A stretch of DNA of 64,000 nucleotides. It comes from Saturnia japonica. Taxonomy: Eukaryota > Arthropoda > Insecta > Lepidoptera > Saturniidae. Below, one piece after another: positions 24,366 through 34,710 of this stretch. Position numbers and translations under genes: made by a program. Every line of letters starts with the position of its first letter. Positions within the stretch are counted from its first letter, which is position 1. The DNA lies in contig CM065321.1 in NCBI GenBank assembly GCA_033032175.1, positions 9,694,501-9,758,500 of the forward strand. Direction: 5' to 3'. Under the pieces are notes generated by a model, which was not told the origin of the DNA, ran no database searches, and worked only from the letters and a program-made list of their open reading frames with translations.

Positions 24366-24868
24366 ACTAGGTGGTACCCGCGACTTAGTCTACGTATTTA
24401 CTGTATATACACCAATAGATCTTGGAACACAACAAACCAAAAAAAATCATAGATGGCTTTATCACTATGTGTATGGTGGTCGTAACACCATTTTACAACC
24501 CCCCCCCCCCCACACCCCGCTATATACTCCTCTTTTCATCCCATGTTCTACAAATAAATGTAGCTTAGTCCTTCTCCAAGATCCATTCTACCTTCATACC
24601 AAAAATAATGAAAATTGGTTTGATGGGTTCGTCTTACAAACTTTCATACCCTATAATCACTAAAGTTTTATTTTCACAACAAAAAATAGCCCATGTTCTT
24701 TCCCAAAGTCCAATATTATACTATATTATATTATACTCTATATTATATTATATTATATATACAATATTATACTCTATACCAAAATTCATGAAAATCGGTT
24801 CCGGCGGTTTAGGCGTGAAAACGTAAAAGGCAGAAAGAGTTACTTTCGCATTTATAATATTAATATGG
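24366..24868 (+). mobile_element. Dispersed repeat, family D, copy 1
   Basis: It starts near GGTACCCGCGACTTAGTCTA, has AATCATAGATGG and TATGTGTATGGTGGTCGTAA blocks, and ends with CATTTATAATATTAATATGG. The same layout is seen at 28610-29215 and, inverted, at 59805-60070. It contains a 13-base C run (24499-24511) and a TATAT-rich microsatellite (about 24715-24780). It is a non-coding LINE-tail type repeat. Confidence 0.65.
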
Positions 24869-25319
24869 ATGTACTGATTAAGTTTTTAATATATTTAAAA
24901 TATTTTTATAATTTCAAAAAGTTTGAAGTTTGGTAGCGATAATTAAAAAAAATCTGAGCCAAAGAATAATGAGAAAGAAATAAAGATCCAAATAATATAA
25001 CAATCTACCAGCTGTCATGTTAGTTAAACAGATTATCAATAGATGACGCCTCCTACATGTTAAATTTAAAGCATTAATATTGGTGGGGCGCGGGCGTTTA
25101 GTGGACTGTATTTTTTTCTATAAGTCACGTTAAACTAAGTTTTGAAATGAAATATGGCGGAATCCCTCGTGCACTTCGATGACTCTAATAATAAGGCAAA
25201 ACCACTTACCTTGAACTCCGGTTTCTTCTTGTGTTTAGAGAATCTCTTGCGCAGATCCAATTACACAAACACACTGCAGACAACAATAGTTTATAATATT
25301 TTGTATCTCATAATAGTAG
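24869..25319. other. No supported gene
   Basis: A possible minus-strand splice donor and acceptor pair (25204-25279) is discussed among the rejected items. Otherwise nothing was recognised. Confidence 0.35.
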
Positions 25320-25515
25320 AGACCGTTGCGGCGCGGCGCGGTACACACACGGCGGTGCAAGACGTATCTAACACTCGTCATCCCCGCATGGCGCGGGGCG
25401 AGGGGGTCCAAGGCAATGAGCGATGCCTTAGGACGCGGAAGAGATTTCACCATCGTCATTCACGGTAGGGTTGTGCCCGATTATGAGGTCATCGAGTACA
25501 CGTTTAGGCGCAAAC
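25320..25515. other. GC-rich island of unknown nature
   Basis: About 190 bp of CpG-rich sequence (GGCGCGGCGCGG, then CCCCGCATGGCGCGGGGCGA) stands out from its AT-rich surroundings. Three overlapping frames on both strands stay open across it, which is expected in GC-rich DNA and is not evidence for a gene. It looks like a dispersed-repeat fragment, but I cannot name it. Confidence 0.35.
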
Positions 25516-26526
25516 AAATATATTAATAAGTCCTTACATATAAAATTAGCGTTTTATATGCGTTTTAAATCTTATAACCAAAAACATACAGTGATTTCGT
25601 TTACAGTAGCTTCCCCATACACATCATTAATCCTTCGAGCTGTTTTTGCAGCACTGGCGCCACGGTGGAACTAACGCAATATTTTAAATTTTCCATTTTG
25701 TGAAAAGAGCGAAGTCAAAGAAAAATTCGAAACACATACACAAGCCTAAATTTGAATTTGGAATTCCTAACCAAACGGCAGATATTGAAGATCAAAGTGG
25801 CCAGTTCAACAAAACGCCAATTTCATAAGAAACGACCTAATATGCTTCGTCCCGGGTGCATAAGCTTAAGATGCTTCAATCAATAATTTTAATGAAAAAA
25901 TACAGGATATTGGGCGTTACCACAAAAAGAAACATAAAAAAATGATATTTGGCATGTTTAGATAATTTGCTATTTCAACACTGTCTATGTGAATCATTCA
26001 AATTATTAAATACTGGCACATGAATATGCTAACCAAAGTCGAATATCGCCATTGGAAGTAATCTGTCATAAAAGATTGTAAAGTAAAAGCAAAAACAATT
26101 CAAAGTGCGAAAATTGAAAGTAAATTTTAATTATAAAGAAAATTTAAGCTACGTTGTTTACTACATGTTAATAAAATGAACAAAGATGAAATTGATTAAA
26201 TAATTACGTTAAATGAATTAAATAACTATTTTAACGTCTAAGATACTTGGATCGCTGTTGACTCAGTTGATTGTTGTTTGTGATAAACAAGTAGAGTGCC
26301 TTTGTTTTGCCTGTTTGTCTGTCTGTCTCTGGCTTAGGTGCTTATCTCAGAGACTCTTAGTACTAGAAAACTGTAATTTTGCATAATATTTACGCTGAAA
26401 AAGTGATCAATTAAAAATGGTAAAAAAATTCTATATTTTAGAGAACCTACTACCCTTTCTCCACATGTATAATGGAGATGATTTTTTAGTTGTTGTTTAT
26501 ATGATGGTTGATCCTTTTTTTTCTAG
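25516..26526. other. AT-rich flank upstream of the hAT frame
   Basis: I searched by eye for a BED zinc-finger exon and for the left hAT terminal repeat and found neither. A TGTCTGTCTGTCTCTGG word at about 26316 suggests an old LINE tail. Confidence 0.4.
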
Positions 26527-28251
26527 ATTTATCAAGCTCCAGCTCCAGCACTGCAAGTACTTTTAAGTTCATCAAGTTGAAGACAACAGGTATTACAACA
26601 TTTGTAGACAAAATGAATCCAGAAGTTCAGGATAAGGCAGATGAACTTCTCAGCAGAGCAATTTATGCGATCAGAGCACCCCTTAGCATGATGGGCAATC
26701 CTTGCTGCATGGAATTGTTTTTGTTCCTTCGACCCGCGTACAAAATACCATCTAGACACATGTTGTCTGAACCGTTTTTGGAAAAGAAGTACAAGAAAGT
26801 GTCAACGATGGTCGCAGAAGCAATTGCCACTTCTGATTCAGTCGGGTTGGCTGTAGATGACAGGAGCAACATTAGAAACGAACCTATTGTTAATTTTGTT
26901 GTTACAACACCGAAACCATTCATGTATAAAGTTTTACCGACAGGAAAATCATCTCACACTGCCGAATTCATGGCACTGGAAACTAGAGTTATAATTGAAG
27001 AAATTGGACAGCAAAATATATATGGCCTCGTGACCGACAATGCATCTAATATGAAGGCAACTTGGAAACTACTAGAAACAAAGTACGCAAAGACAAACTT
27101 ATTCACCTACGGATGCCTGGCACACTCTCTTCAATTAATATTTACTGATATAAAAACTTTGCCAAGCTTTAAGACCCTGACTGCTAATGCAGTAGCATGT
27201 ATTAAGGCTATTAAGAATTCTCACAAGCTTAATACAGCCTTTATAGAAAAACAATCGATCACTAGCGTCAAAATAAGTCTTAAACTGCCCGTAAAAACTC
27301 GTTGGGTTTCCCTCTTTACTTGCTTGGAAAGTTTAAGAGATAATAAGCAAACTATCAGAGCTATCGCAATTGACGAGAATCTATCAGATGCTTTAAATAA
27401 AGTAACCACAGTAAAAAGATGTATGTTAAGTGACGATTTTTGGGATAAAGTAACGGGATTCAGCAATTTACTGAAACCTATATCAGATACTATTAAAACT
27501 GTGGAAAGTGACACTCCACAGTTATCTTATGATTTAGGTTTATTTAAAAAAATTGAAGATTCAATAGAAAATATTTTAGACAAGACCCTGTCCATATCCG
27601 AAGGGCAAAAGGTCAGAGAAATACTTAAACATAGAAAAGAATTCGCGATATACGACGTTCACAAAATTTGTAACTTATTAGATCCTCGTTTTAAAGGATG
27701 CGATCTTACACCAGAAGAAGAATCAATTGCTACAGAACAAATTTATAATGCTGCTGTAAAAATGCCAGATTATGAGAATATTGTACTGACAGAGCTTGCA
27801 AATTATATTGCAAAACAAGGTTTTTTTCTAAAACTTTTCTGTGGTGTCCGTAAATAAGTTAACTCCCATGGCCTGGTGGGCAGGACTTTGCAAGTCGACT
27901 GTTTTATCTAAAGTAGCCCTTAAATTTATCTCGCTTCAAGTTACATCGGCAGCATGCGAGAGAACGTTTAGTACTTACAGTGATGTTCATTCCAAAAAAC
28001 GTAACAGACTGACAAATGACAGGGCTAGCAAAATTATTTACATTGCTCACAATTTGAAATTGCAATCTCAAAGTTTTTCACTTTTAGAACATAAAGAACA
28101 ACATGAAAAAGAAAATGTATCTGAAATTTTTGATATAGAGGAGACAGAAGAATGTGAAAATTCCGACACTGACAAGACTAGTGTGTGTGTGTAGTGTGTC
28201 ACTACCTGTGACACCGATACTGAAAGTGGTACTGACACAGACGAAGAATAA
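26527..28251 (+). pseudogene. hAT transposase (DUF659 type), frameshifted and with a stop
   Basis: The frame follows a splice-acceptor-like CTTTTTTTTCTAG ending at 26526. The first in-frame ATG is at 26613. The upstream BED zinc-finger part is missing. The body has the hAT layout: SNIRNEPIVNFVVTTPKPF near a catalytic aspartate, GLVTDNASNMKATWKLLE with the second aspartate, and YGCLAHSLQLIF with the C-x2-H pair. The dimerisation block is SAACERTFSTY, followed by KKRNRLTNDRASKIIYIAHN. The first frame runs to 27857; the dimerisation block lies one base out of phase from about 27841, so an indel occurred near the T-run at 27820-27840. That second frame meets TAG at 28192-28194, directly after a TG repeat. 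It then continues open through an acidic tail (DTDTESGTDTDEE) to TAA at 28249-28251. It is not functional as it stands. Confidence 0.88.
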
Positions 28252-28454
28252 GGTTTTAATGTAACTTATCGATTCGATTTTTAATTTAAGCAAAATATAA
28301 GAAATCAGAAAACATACATACCTAAATAAAACATTTATTATCCAGAGATTGTTTCCTTGAAAAAAATCCAAAATCAGAAAAAAAACAAGGGTACTATGTT
28401 TTTTTTCAGCATAGTGAAAAAAAACAAAGTCGTTTTTTTCATGTAACATCACTA
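26527..28454 (+). mobile_element. hAT-superfamily DNA transposon, 5' end not found
   Basis: It carries a decayed transposase gene (26527-28251) and ends near CATGTAACATCACTA (28440-28454). The reverse complement of that end begins TAGTGATGT, a form typical of hAT termini. The matching left terminus was not found, so the element may be 5'-truncated or its left end decayed. Confidence 0.7.
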
Positions 28455-28609
28455 ATACAGCCTATATCTTTCTTCGAATTCAGTCCTGAAAACTTACATC
28501 AACCTGGTTTTTGTGAAAGTATCTAGTTGGAAAAAGATAACATGATACGAATTTACTACTTAAAATGTAGCTTTATATAAATGAAAGAATTTTTAAAATC
28601 GGTCCCGTA

Positions 28610-29215
28610 GTTTTTCAGTTTATCCATTAAAAAACAAAAAAAATAATAATATGTGTATGGCGGTCGCAATCCCTACCACGCCGCTATATTACTGCATATA
28701 CACCGAATAATCTCGGAACACGACAAACTAAACGAAAATCATAGATGGGTTTATCACTCTATGTATATGGCTATAGTAAATCATTCTTTATTGTACCGCC
28801 TTGTGGGATGATTTTTCAAAAACGCGAAATACTTTTATTTATTCCTAAAAGCATAAATATGAATATTCATATCCCTAAATTGAGAAATAATGGGTTCTTC
28901 ATTAAAACACTCATCCCTTATTTGACCCCTTCAAGTTTTATCTTCGCGCCATAAGATACCCAATGTCTTTCTCCAAGGTCCAATATACCAAAATTCATCA
29001 AAATTGTTTTGATCGGTTCTTCATATGAAATTTCATCCCCCATTTCCCCACTTAAAGTTTTATTTACGATACAAAAAGAAACCTATGTCCTTTCCCAATG
29101 TCCAATCTATGTCTTTACCAAAAATCATCAAAATTGATTCGGCGGTCTAGGCGTGAAAACGCAATAGAAAGGACATACAGAGTCACTTTCACATTTATAA
29201 TATTAGTATGGATTA
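28610..29215 (+). mobile_element. Dispersed repeat, family D, copy 2
   Basis: Shares with 24366-24868 the blocks AAAATCATAGATGG, the TATGTATATGG box, GGCGGTCTAGGCGTGAAAAC and a terminal TTTATAATATTAGTATGGAT. Same strand. It is non-coding. Confidence 0.65.
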
Positions 29216-29384
29216 TTCTATCTTCATTTTGCTATCATTCACTATGCTGTCATTCTCTATGGTGTCATTTAACAATTAAAATATGATTCATAACAGTAAA
29301 TTACCCAACAGAAGAATAACGACAATAGTTTATAATAATAAATTTTGGAAATGAAATCTCTTTCTCTATACCTGCAATAAATTT

Positions 29385-29400
29385 TCTCTCTCTCTCTCTC
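29385..29400. repeat. TC microsatellite
   Basis: Eight consecutive TC units. Confidence 0.85.
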
Positions 29401-29538
29401 GCTATACATATCTGTGTTTCTGTATAACTGATACTTTTGTATGGTAAAAATGACAAAAGATGGATTGTTGTGGTGTCCTTTTAATTTTTTATGTTAGGGA
29501 TTTTTATATTGTTAATACAAATCCGAAAGTGAATCGAA

Positions 29539-29677
29539 AAAAGATCGATTTTTGAGAGATCGATCTTTTAGACCTCAATTTTTTGTGAATCGATTCATTA
29601 GAGTTCGATTCGAATCATTTTTTTTTTTTCGGAATGAATTTCCATTCCAAGCAGCGAGCGGCAACAGACGCGCTCGC
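29539..29677. repeat. Cluster of four adjacent palindromes
   Basis: AAAAGATCGAT / ATCGATCTTTT (29539-29569, 11-bp arms); TGAATCGATTCA (29586-29597, perfect palindrome); GGAATG / CATTCC (29631-29648); GCGAGCG / CGCTCGC (29654-29677). Such packing is typical of the sub-terminal part of a DNA transposon, but no element limits could be set. Confidence 0.6.
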
Positions 29678-29994
29678 GTGTTTATGAACAACCGACAACT
29701 TTCCAGCCTAAGCTGACCCCATTTTAATATGATTTATCTTATGGATCTGATGTCAACTTAAATTGAAATTTTGTAAAATCATATAAACGGTCCATCTTTT
29801 AATTTTATGTAAATTTTTAATATAATAATTTTACATATAATATAAAGTTACCTAAAGTTTCAGCTAATTCAACTGAACAATTATTTTATAGCATTTTTAT
29901 CGAACAAATGTTCGACGTGATTTTTAAAATTGATATAACTTTATTATTTATTAACTGCTTGAAGTAAAAGAAACACAAAATTTTAAGTGAAGCT

Positions 29995-30080
29995 TACCGC
30001 AATATATTATAGAAAACCGCAACCAAATCGGTTAAGCCGTTTCTGAGATTAGCGCGCACAAAGTTAGTCCACCAGATAAA
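29995..30080 (+). mobile_element. LINE 3' tail, left part (interrupted)
   Basis: Contains CAAATCGGTTAAGCCGTTTC and TGAGATTAGCGCGC, the LINE-tail signature also seen near 3363. The expected continuation (ACCAAACAGACAAAATTGTA) is found at 31675, after the DNA transposon 30081-31676. That element therefore appears to have inserted into this tail. Confidence 0.6.
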
Positions 30081-31676
30081 GGGCCATCCATAAATTACGT
30101 CACACGAATTTCATGATGTTTTAACCCCTCTCCCGTCCTTGTCACAGCTGGTCACATTTGTGAGACCTCCCCCCCCTACCTAGTGTGATGTCACATATTT
30201 TGCAATTTTTTAATTACAAAGGTATAAAAATTAACAAAACATAAAAAAATCACTTTAATGAAAAATAAAAACTTAATCCTCTTCAGTCCATACACTTCGC
30301 ACCCATTCCTTTATATTATTTATAACTGGCATAGTAGTCACATCGTTCTCATTTGGACAGTCAACATCAGAAACATTCATTGTGTCAACATCTCCTTCAT
30401 CTAACCATAAAGCTTCATTGTCATCATTCAAACAAAGAATTTCCCTGGCACGTCTAGCAGCATTTCTTTGAGGCCGAATTTTCGCGATGGGCAATATTTC
30501 TTCTTGCGTTTTATGTGATTTCTTGTGTAGGTTAGTGACCTAGTATGATGCAAAATATAGACCACAGATGCCAGACGATCGCTTAAATAAGTATGCCTCG
30601 ACACTGGGGCAATAGGTATCATACGGAACTTGCTTCAAATATGATGAAGCTCGGAGATCCAAAGATAGCTGAAGTAACAGTGGAGCGAATTTTCTTTCAC
30701 AGTCATCTTTTTCCATGATAACATACCCGTTACACGTCTTTTTCATCAAAACAGGTGGTGGTAAAAACCCGTCTCGTAATAGTCACCAAAGGCTAGATCG
30801 TCGCACAACACAACATAGAACATCCTCTCGTTTTACTATTTGTAATAAATATTGTGATTCACGTACATGATGTGCGTACCAAATTGCATCATTTTTCAAT
30901 ACCTTAGCCTGTTCGATATCCAGTCTAGTATCTGTTGGCGCAATGAATTCGGCAACCACAGGAAAATCATCAATCACCATTTGGTTCCAAATATTAGCCA
31001 GAACAATGCCTGCACTCTCAAAGTTTCGTTTTTCTAACACCAAGTCAGTAGTTCGATTACTGGAATCGAGATGTGAACCGAAATTGTCATGCTTTAATAT
31101 AACACCACTAAGTTCACGACTAAGAGGCGCAATTCTTCGTTCCACCCTTTTAAAAGCACTTCTTCCTGGAGCATTTGTGGCAATCTAAATAGCATCCAAG
31201 TCGAAATCTTTAAAATGTTGTAAAGCTGAAACTTTTCTAAGAAACAATGGTGTACTTACATTTTCGATAATATTCTTAAAGTCGGTAACTTATTTTTCTT
31301 CGAACTATAAAGGTAATAAGTTTCAAATAATCGAGTTGTAAAAGTTGTTAAATAAAACATTGCTATGTTCGAGATACAGAAGTCCAATTTAATTTCTTCT
31401 CTGATTATTTTGACTAAAGGGTTGAGATTTAGTGCAACGGAGGTTTTGGGGCTTGCATGTAAGGGAACACATTCTTTGGAGTTTGGGAGGTATTCGACTT
31501 AAAGAAGTTCTAATGTACTAAGTTGTAATGTAATGTTCTAGATATAAAATATTATATTTTGAAAAATTGTGATGTCACAAAATTTGGGACCCCTCTCCAC
31601 CCCTTGTCACACAATGTCACACTTCGTCGACCCCCTCCCATCCCCTAAACGTGTGACGTAATTTATGGATGGGCCA
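30081..31676 (-). mobile_element. DNA transposon with 26-bp terminal inverted repeats, unclassified
   Basis: The ends are inverted repeats: left 30081-30106 begins GGGCCATCCATAAATTACGT; right 31651-31676 is its reverse complement except for one base. Sub-terminal sequence on both sides is rich in GTCACA and ACCCCTCTCC words. The interior encodes a decayed protein on the minus strand (30273-31289). At 1596 bp it is probably internally deleted, since only the C-terminal part of a protein remains. The terminal sequence is familiar to me from many arthropod genomes but I cannot assign a superfamily. A CCACCA word flanks both sides and could be a target duplication, though not exactly at the ends. 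Confidence 0.78.
30273..31289 (-). pseudogene. Unclassified transposon protein, C-terminal part, three in-frame stops
   Basis: One reading frame of about 339 codons is open from just after a TAA (31290-31292) to the stop at 30273. It is broken only by stops at 31185-31187, 30783-30785 and 30540-30542, with no frameshift. It contains NAPGRSAFKRVERRIAPLSR, HDNFGSHLDSSNRT, HVRESQYLLQIVK, DGFLPPPV and PYDTYCPSVEAYL. Next is a likely zinc-finger remnant, ICGLYFAS followed by HKKSH, whose first cysteine is lost. An acidic tail with WLDEGDVDT and INNIKEWV ends it. From memory this resembles a multi-copy, uncharacterised arthropod transposon protein. I do not recognise a named transposase domain or catalytic triad and assign no function. 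Confidence 0.7.
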
Positions 31677-31815
31677 CCAAACAGACAAAATTGTAACAAT
31701 CATTGATCTGGGTTCTACTGCGTTGATAAAAGCCCCCAATAATAGTTTTTCTCATATATCTTTTAAGTACAGACATCGATCAGTTACGTTTTTATTATAT
31801 GTATAGATAGAAATA
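31677..31815 (+). mobile_element. LINE 3' tail, right part
   Basis: Continuation of the tail at 29995-30080, with AAACAGACAAAATTG at its start and a TTTTATTATATGTATAGATA end. Confidence 0.5.
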
Positions 31816-32814
31816 GATTGATTTTTTATTGAGTACATTCTCGTTTGTTTGCACTACTTTGTGGTACTCTTACAAATTTCTTCCTTTTATCGCTTGTTGT
31901 TTTCAACTACATTTAAATTTATTTTACAGAAGATTTTGTAATTTTACAGGAAAATTGTATTATTTTAATATGTTAAAGCCTGTAAAGACCGCAATATTTC
32001 TTTCGATTATTAATTTTTATTACACACTTATAAGCTTAGTGATCTACATGAAAAATGCACCAGGTGGTAGGGATAAGACAATATTATCTAACACTGCCAC
32101 AGCTAATGTACCTACTTCTAGTAATGGTGACAAGCGCGTCACGGCGGCTCTCTTTTGGTTTATCACGATTCGGGATCAGCCAGTGCGAGGAATTGTCGAT
32201 CTGCTGCTGTTTTCGGATTACATTGTACTTATCATGAAACACAATACCGTCATTTGGCCGTGCTACGATAAAAATAGTAATTAAGTCTACTAAACTAATA
32301 AAAAATATATTAAGTGTAATTTAATATTAGGTACATCTGACTGAACTAAATGAACACATCATTTACAGTTCACAAAATCCTTTCAACTAACATAATTATA
32401 TGAGAATTAATCACAATAACGGAAACTCAGCAAAATGCCAGTGCCTAAAGCCATATCAACAGTAAGCTCACTGCAACATGCATTGAACAAAGTTTATGTA
32501 ATATCATTCAAAACTTCTCTCGTGTTCGCTTCGATTCTCTATGGAGTCGAATAGAGAAAGAAGCCATTCAGCTTTATTTAAGCTGTTTGGATAAATTTTG
32601 CAGTAAGGCAATTCTTCCCAGTCGAAATCGTGCATATGCTTTGTATAATGCTTAGTTTAATGGGTCGCTGATTTAGCATTTTGTAAACTTTTGTTTTCTA
32701 TCGTTAATTTTGTTCCCATGTTGTTGATGATTGGCATTAAGTTTAAACATATAAGCACAATAGCCTACAATGAATTATTATATTATTAATAAATTACACT
32801 ATTATTTATCTATA
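31816..32814. other. AT-rich; contains a diverged relative of the duplicated block
   Basis: 32460-32600 (CACTGCAACATGCATTG, then CTCTCGTGTTCGCTTCGATT) aligns in order with 36380-36480 inside the direct duplication (GATGCAACATGCACTT, then CTCTATATTCGCTTGAATTG). It is an older copy of an unnamed repeat. Open frames at 31829-32284 have no recognisable domain. Confidence 0.4.
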
Positions 32815-33125
32815 TTAACTAATATTATAAATTTCTAGAGGTTGTTTATTTGAACACGCAACTCTCTAGAACTACCCAAGTCAGATCTGATAAATCTTTT
32901 CGTATTTTATAGCCTATTTATTGAGGAAAGTTATAATAGGCTATTTAGATTTATAACACAGCTTTTAAAAAGCGGAGCAGTAATGATAAATATTAAGCAA
33001 TTTGGCAAGTACTAGTAGTGAGAACAACCATAGGCTATACGGGTGCATTTACGGCCGCACGGTTCTGAGTTGTGAAATAATATATTTTACACGGATGAAA
33101 CTGCAGTAAAGCCGTGGGGCTCAGC
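32815..33125 (+). mobile_element. RTE-like LINE 3' end, family E, copy 1
   Basis: Contains GAGGTTGTTTATTTGAACACG, TTATTGAGGAAAG and TTTTACACGGATGAAACTGC blocks in the same order as 62085-62370. This is a well-known lepidopteran LINE tail. It is non-coding. Confidence 0.6.
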
Positions 33126-33460
33126 TAATATTTAATTATTTAAAATAAGAGTTCGATTATAACAAATTTATAACATGTACTTGTTTTCTAAAACAGTTTA
33201 ATCTAACTCAGTTCTTTGATCCTTATATTAATATACTACAATGCTTATATGCTGTCCAAATGAAATAATAAACATGTATATTCTTTTTATAAGGAACATA
33301 AAAGTGTAATATGTGCACTTTAATCAAAACTTTATTAAAAATTGCTTCACCAGTACACTCTGTACTAGCTAAAGGATTTAAGTGCTGAAATATGGGTAGT
33401 TAGCGTGTACTAAACAGTCGGACACATTCACAGTTTGTTAACATTACTGCATTTTTTGGT
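33126..33460. other. No recognisable feature
   Basis: AT-rich, without structure that I can identify. Confidence 0.4.
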
Positions 33461-33468
33461 ATATGAAC

Positions 33469-34103
33469 TAGAGATGAAACGGATAGTTGTTTTGGCGGAT
33501 ACCAAATACCGGATATTCGGCAAGCTACGTGGCCGGATATTCAGCCCTATATCGCTTTACATAACACGATCAGTTTAATTTGAATATTGGCGTGGTGTAG
33601 GAAATCGGAAATTTTCGGGCGCGTTCGGGTGTTATCGCGCGTATCAGTTTGTGTTTGTTTCTCGGTTCGTTTGTTTATTCCATTATCAGTTAATTTGAAT
33701 TAGTACCCGCAGTTATGAAGGTTTGCTAGAATTTATCTTTAAGCACCTGGCAGTAGCGTTTACAGTGAAAAGCTATTTTCAGAAGCTGGTCTGGTATACG
33801 AAGCCTATCGGAGTCGCCTCTTACCAACAAATGCGGGAAATTTGGTATTCATTCACCACAATTTGCCAACTAAATAACTAATTAATAAAACAAACACATT
33901 TTTGACTTGCTTTTATAAAAATCAATGGTGTCCATAACCTATAGTGATATGATTTACCTTGTGTAAAATAATGAGAATTTTTTGAATGTTACTATCCGGA
34001 ATCCGGCCGGATACTGAATTACTATCCGGTATCCGACCGGATCGTAAAACAAGGCCGGATAGGCCGGATACCGGATAGTTACCGGATGTCCGTTTCATCT
34101 CTA
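33469..34103 (+). mobile_element. Internally deleted hAT element (635 bp) with perfect 8-bp target duplication
   Basis: Termini TAGAGATGAAACGGA (33469) and TCCGTTTCATCTCTA (ending 34103) are exact inverted repeats. ATATGAAC flanks both sides (33461-33468 and 34104-34111), an 8-bp duplication as made by hAT transposases. The interior keeps the last codons of a transposase (33743-33877). Both sub-terminal regions carry many CCGGAT / ATCCGG words, mostly near the right end. The element is non-autonomous and could be moved only by a related transposase encoded elsewhere. The hAT gene at 26527 is of a different type. Confidence 0.93.
33743..33877 (+). pseudogene. hAT transposase C-terminal remnant
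   Basis: The frame reads SSVYSEKLFSEAGLVYEAYR, then SRLLPTNAGNLVFIHHNL and PTK before TAA (33875-33877). This is the end of the hAT dimerisation region: SE(K/R)LFSEAG, RSRLLP, LVFIHHNL. A stop lies just upstream (33740-33742). Only the last 44 codons are left, so the element arose by internal deletion of an autonomous hAT. Confidence 0.88.
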
Positions 34104-34111
34104 ATATGAAC

Positions 34112-34710
34112 CTTTGATTAATATAATCAAAGATATGAACTTAATAAAACTTTACATGAAAAATGTTACGTACTTTGTATTTCTGTTTATTTATTTTTAA
34201 GTTCATCAATCATCTGATATTCATTTTATAGAAGTGAATAAATTTGCATTAATTAATTAATAAACTACAATAAATTTAAAAAACATAAAGGGACAAACAG
34301 CTTCGTCTACGCCAAAAAAAAATTACGCCGTGAGTCTTTTATGTCGCAATACAATTTATTAAATAAAAATTATACCAATGTAAACATCCGACATCATATA
34401 AATTTTAATTACGATACAAACGTTTGTGATGCACATAGCAAAGACAATAAATTACAGTTAAATATTACTTTAAATTATTTGTTGATAAATTACAAATATT
34501 TAACTACTGCGGTATGGAGGAAGTATTTTTAAATGGATTACCTTCATGAACTTGGTTAGCCTTCGTCATCTCGTGCCGTATTGATGAGAAAACTCTGCTT
34601 AATGAAACCGCAATGGCGTTTCAATAGGAGGATTTTTTAAACAAAACATTTGGTTGTTGCTTGTAATAAAAATATGAATAAAAAAAAAATTGTTTTTAAT
34701 GAATTTAAGG
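34112..34710. other. No recognisable gene
   Basis: AT-rich. The 63-codon frame at 34341-34532 has no supporting feature. Confidence 0.4.

Noticed and set aside
25210..25273. Minus-strand 64-bp exon candidate with a perfect-looking acceptor (CTGCAG) and donor (GTAAGT), giving DLRKRFSKHKKKPEFK
   Set aside because: The frame giving that attractive basic peptide contains TAA a few codons after the acceptor. Another frame stops near its end, and the only open frame gives an unremarkable peptide. No partner exon was found.
31829..32284. 151-codon plus-strand frame
   Set aside because: Low-complexity start and no recognised domain; the overlapping second frame suggests only locally higher GC.
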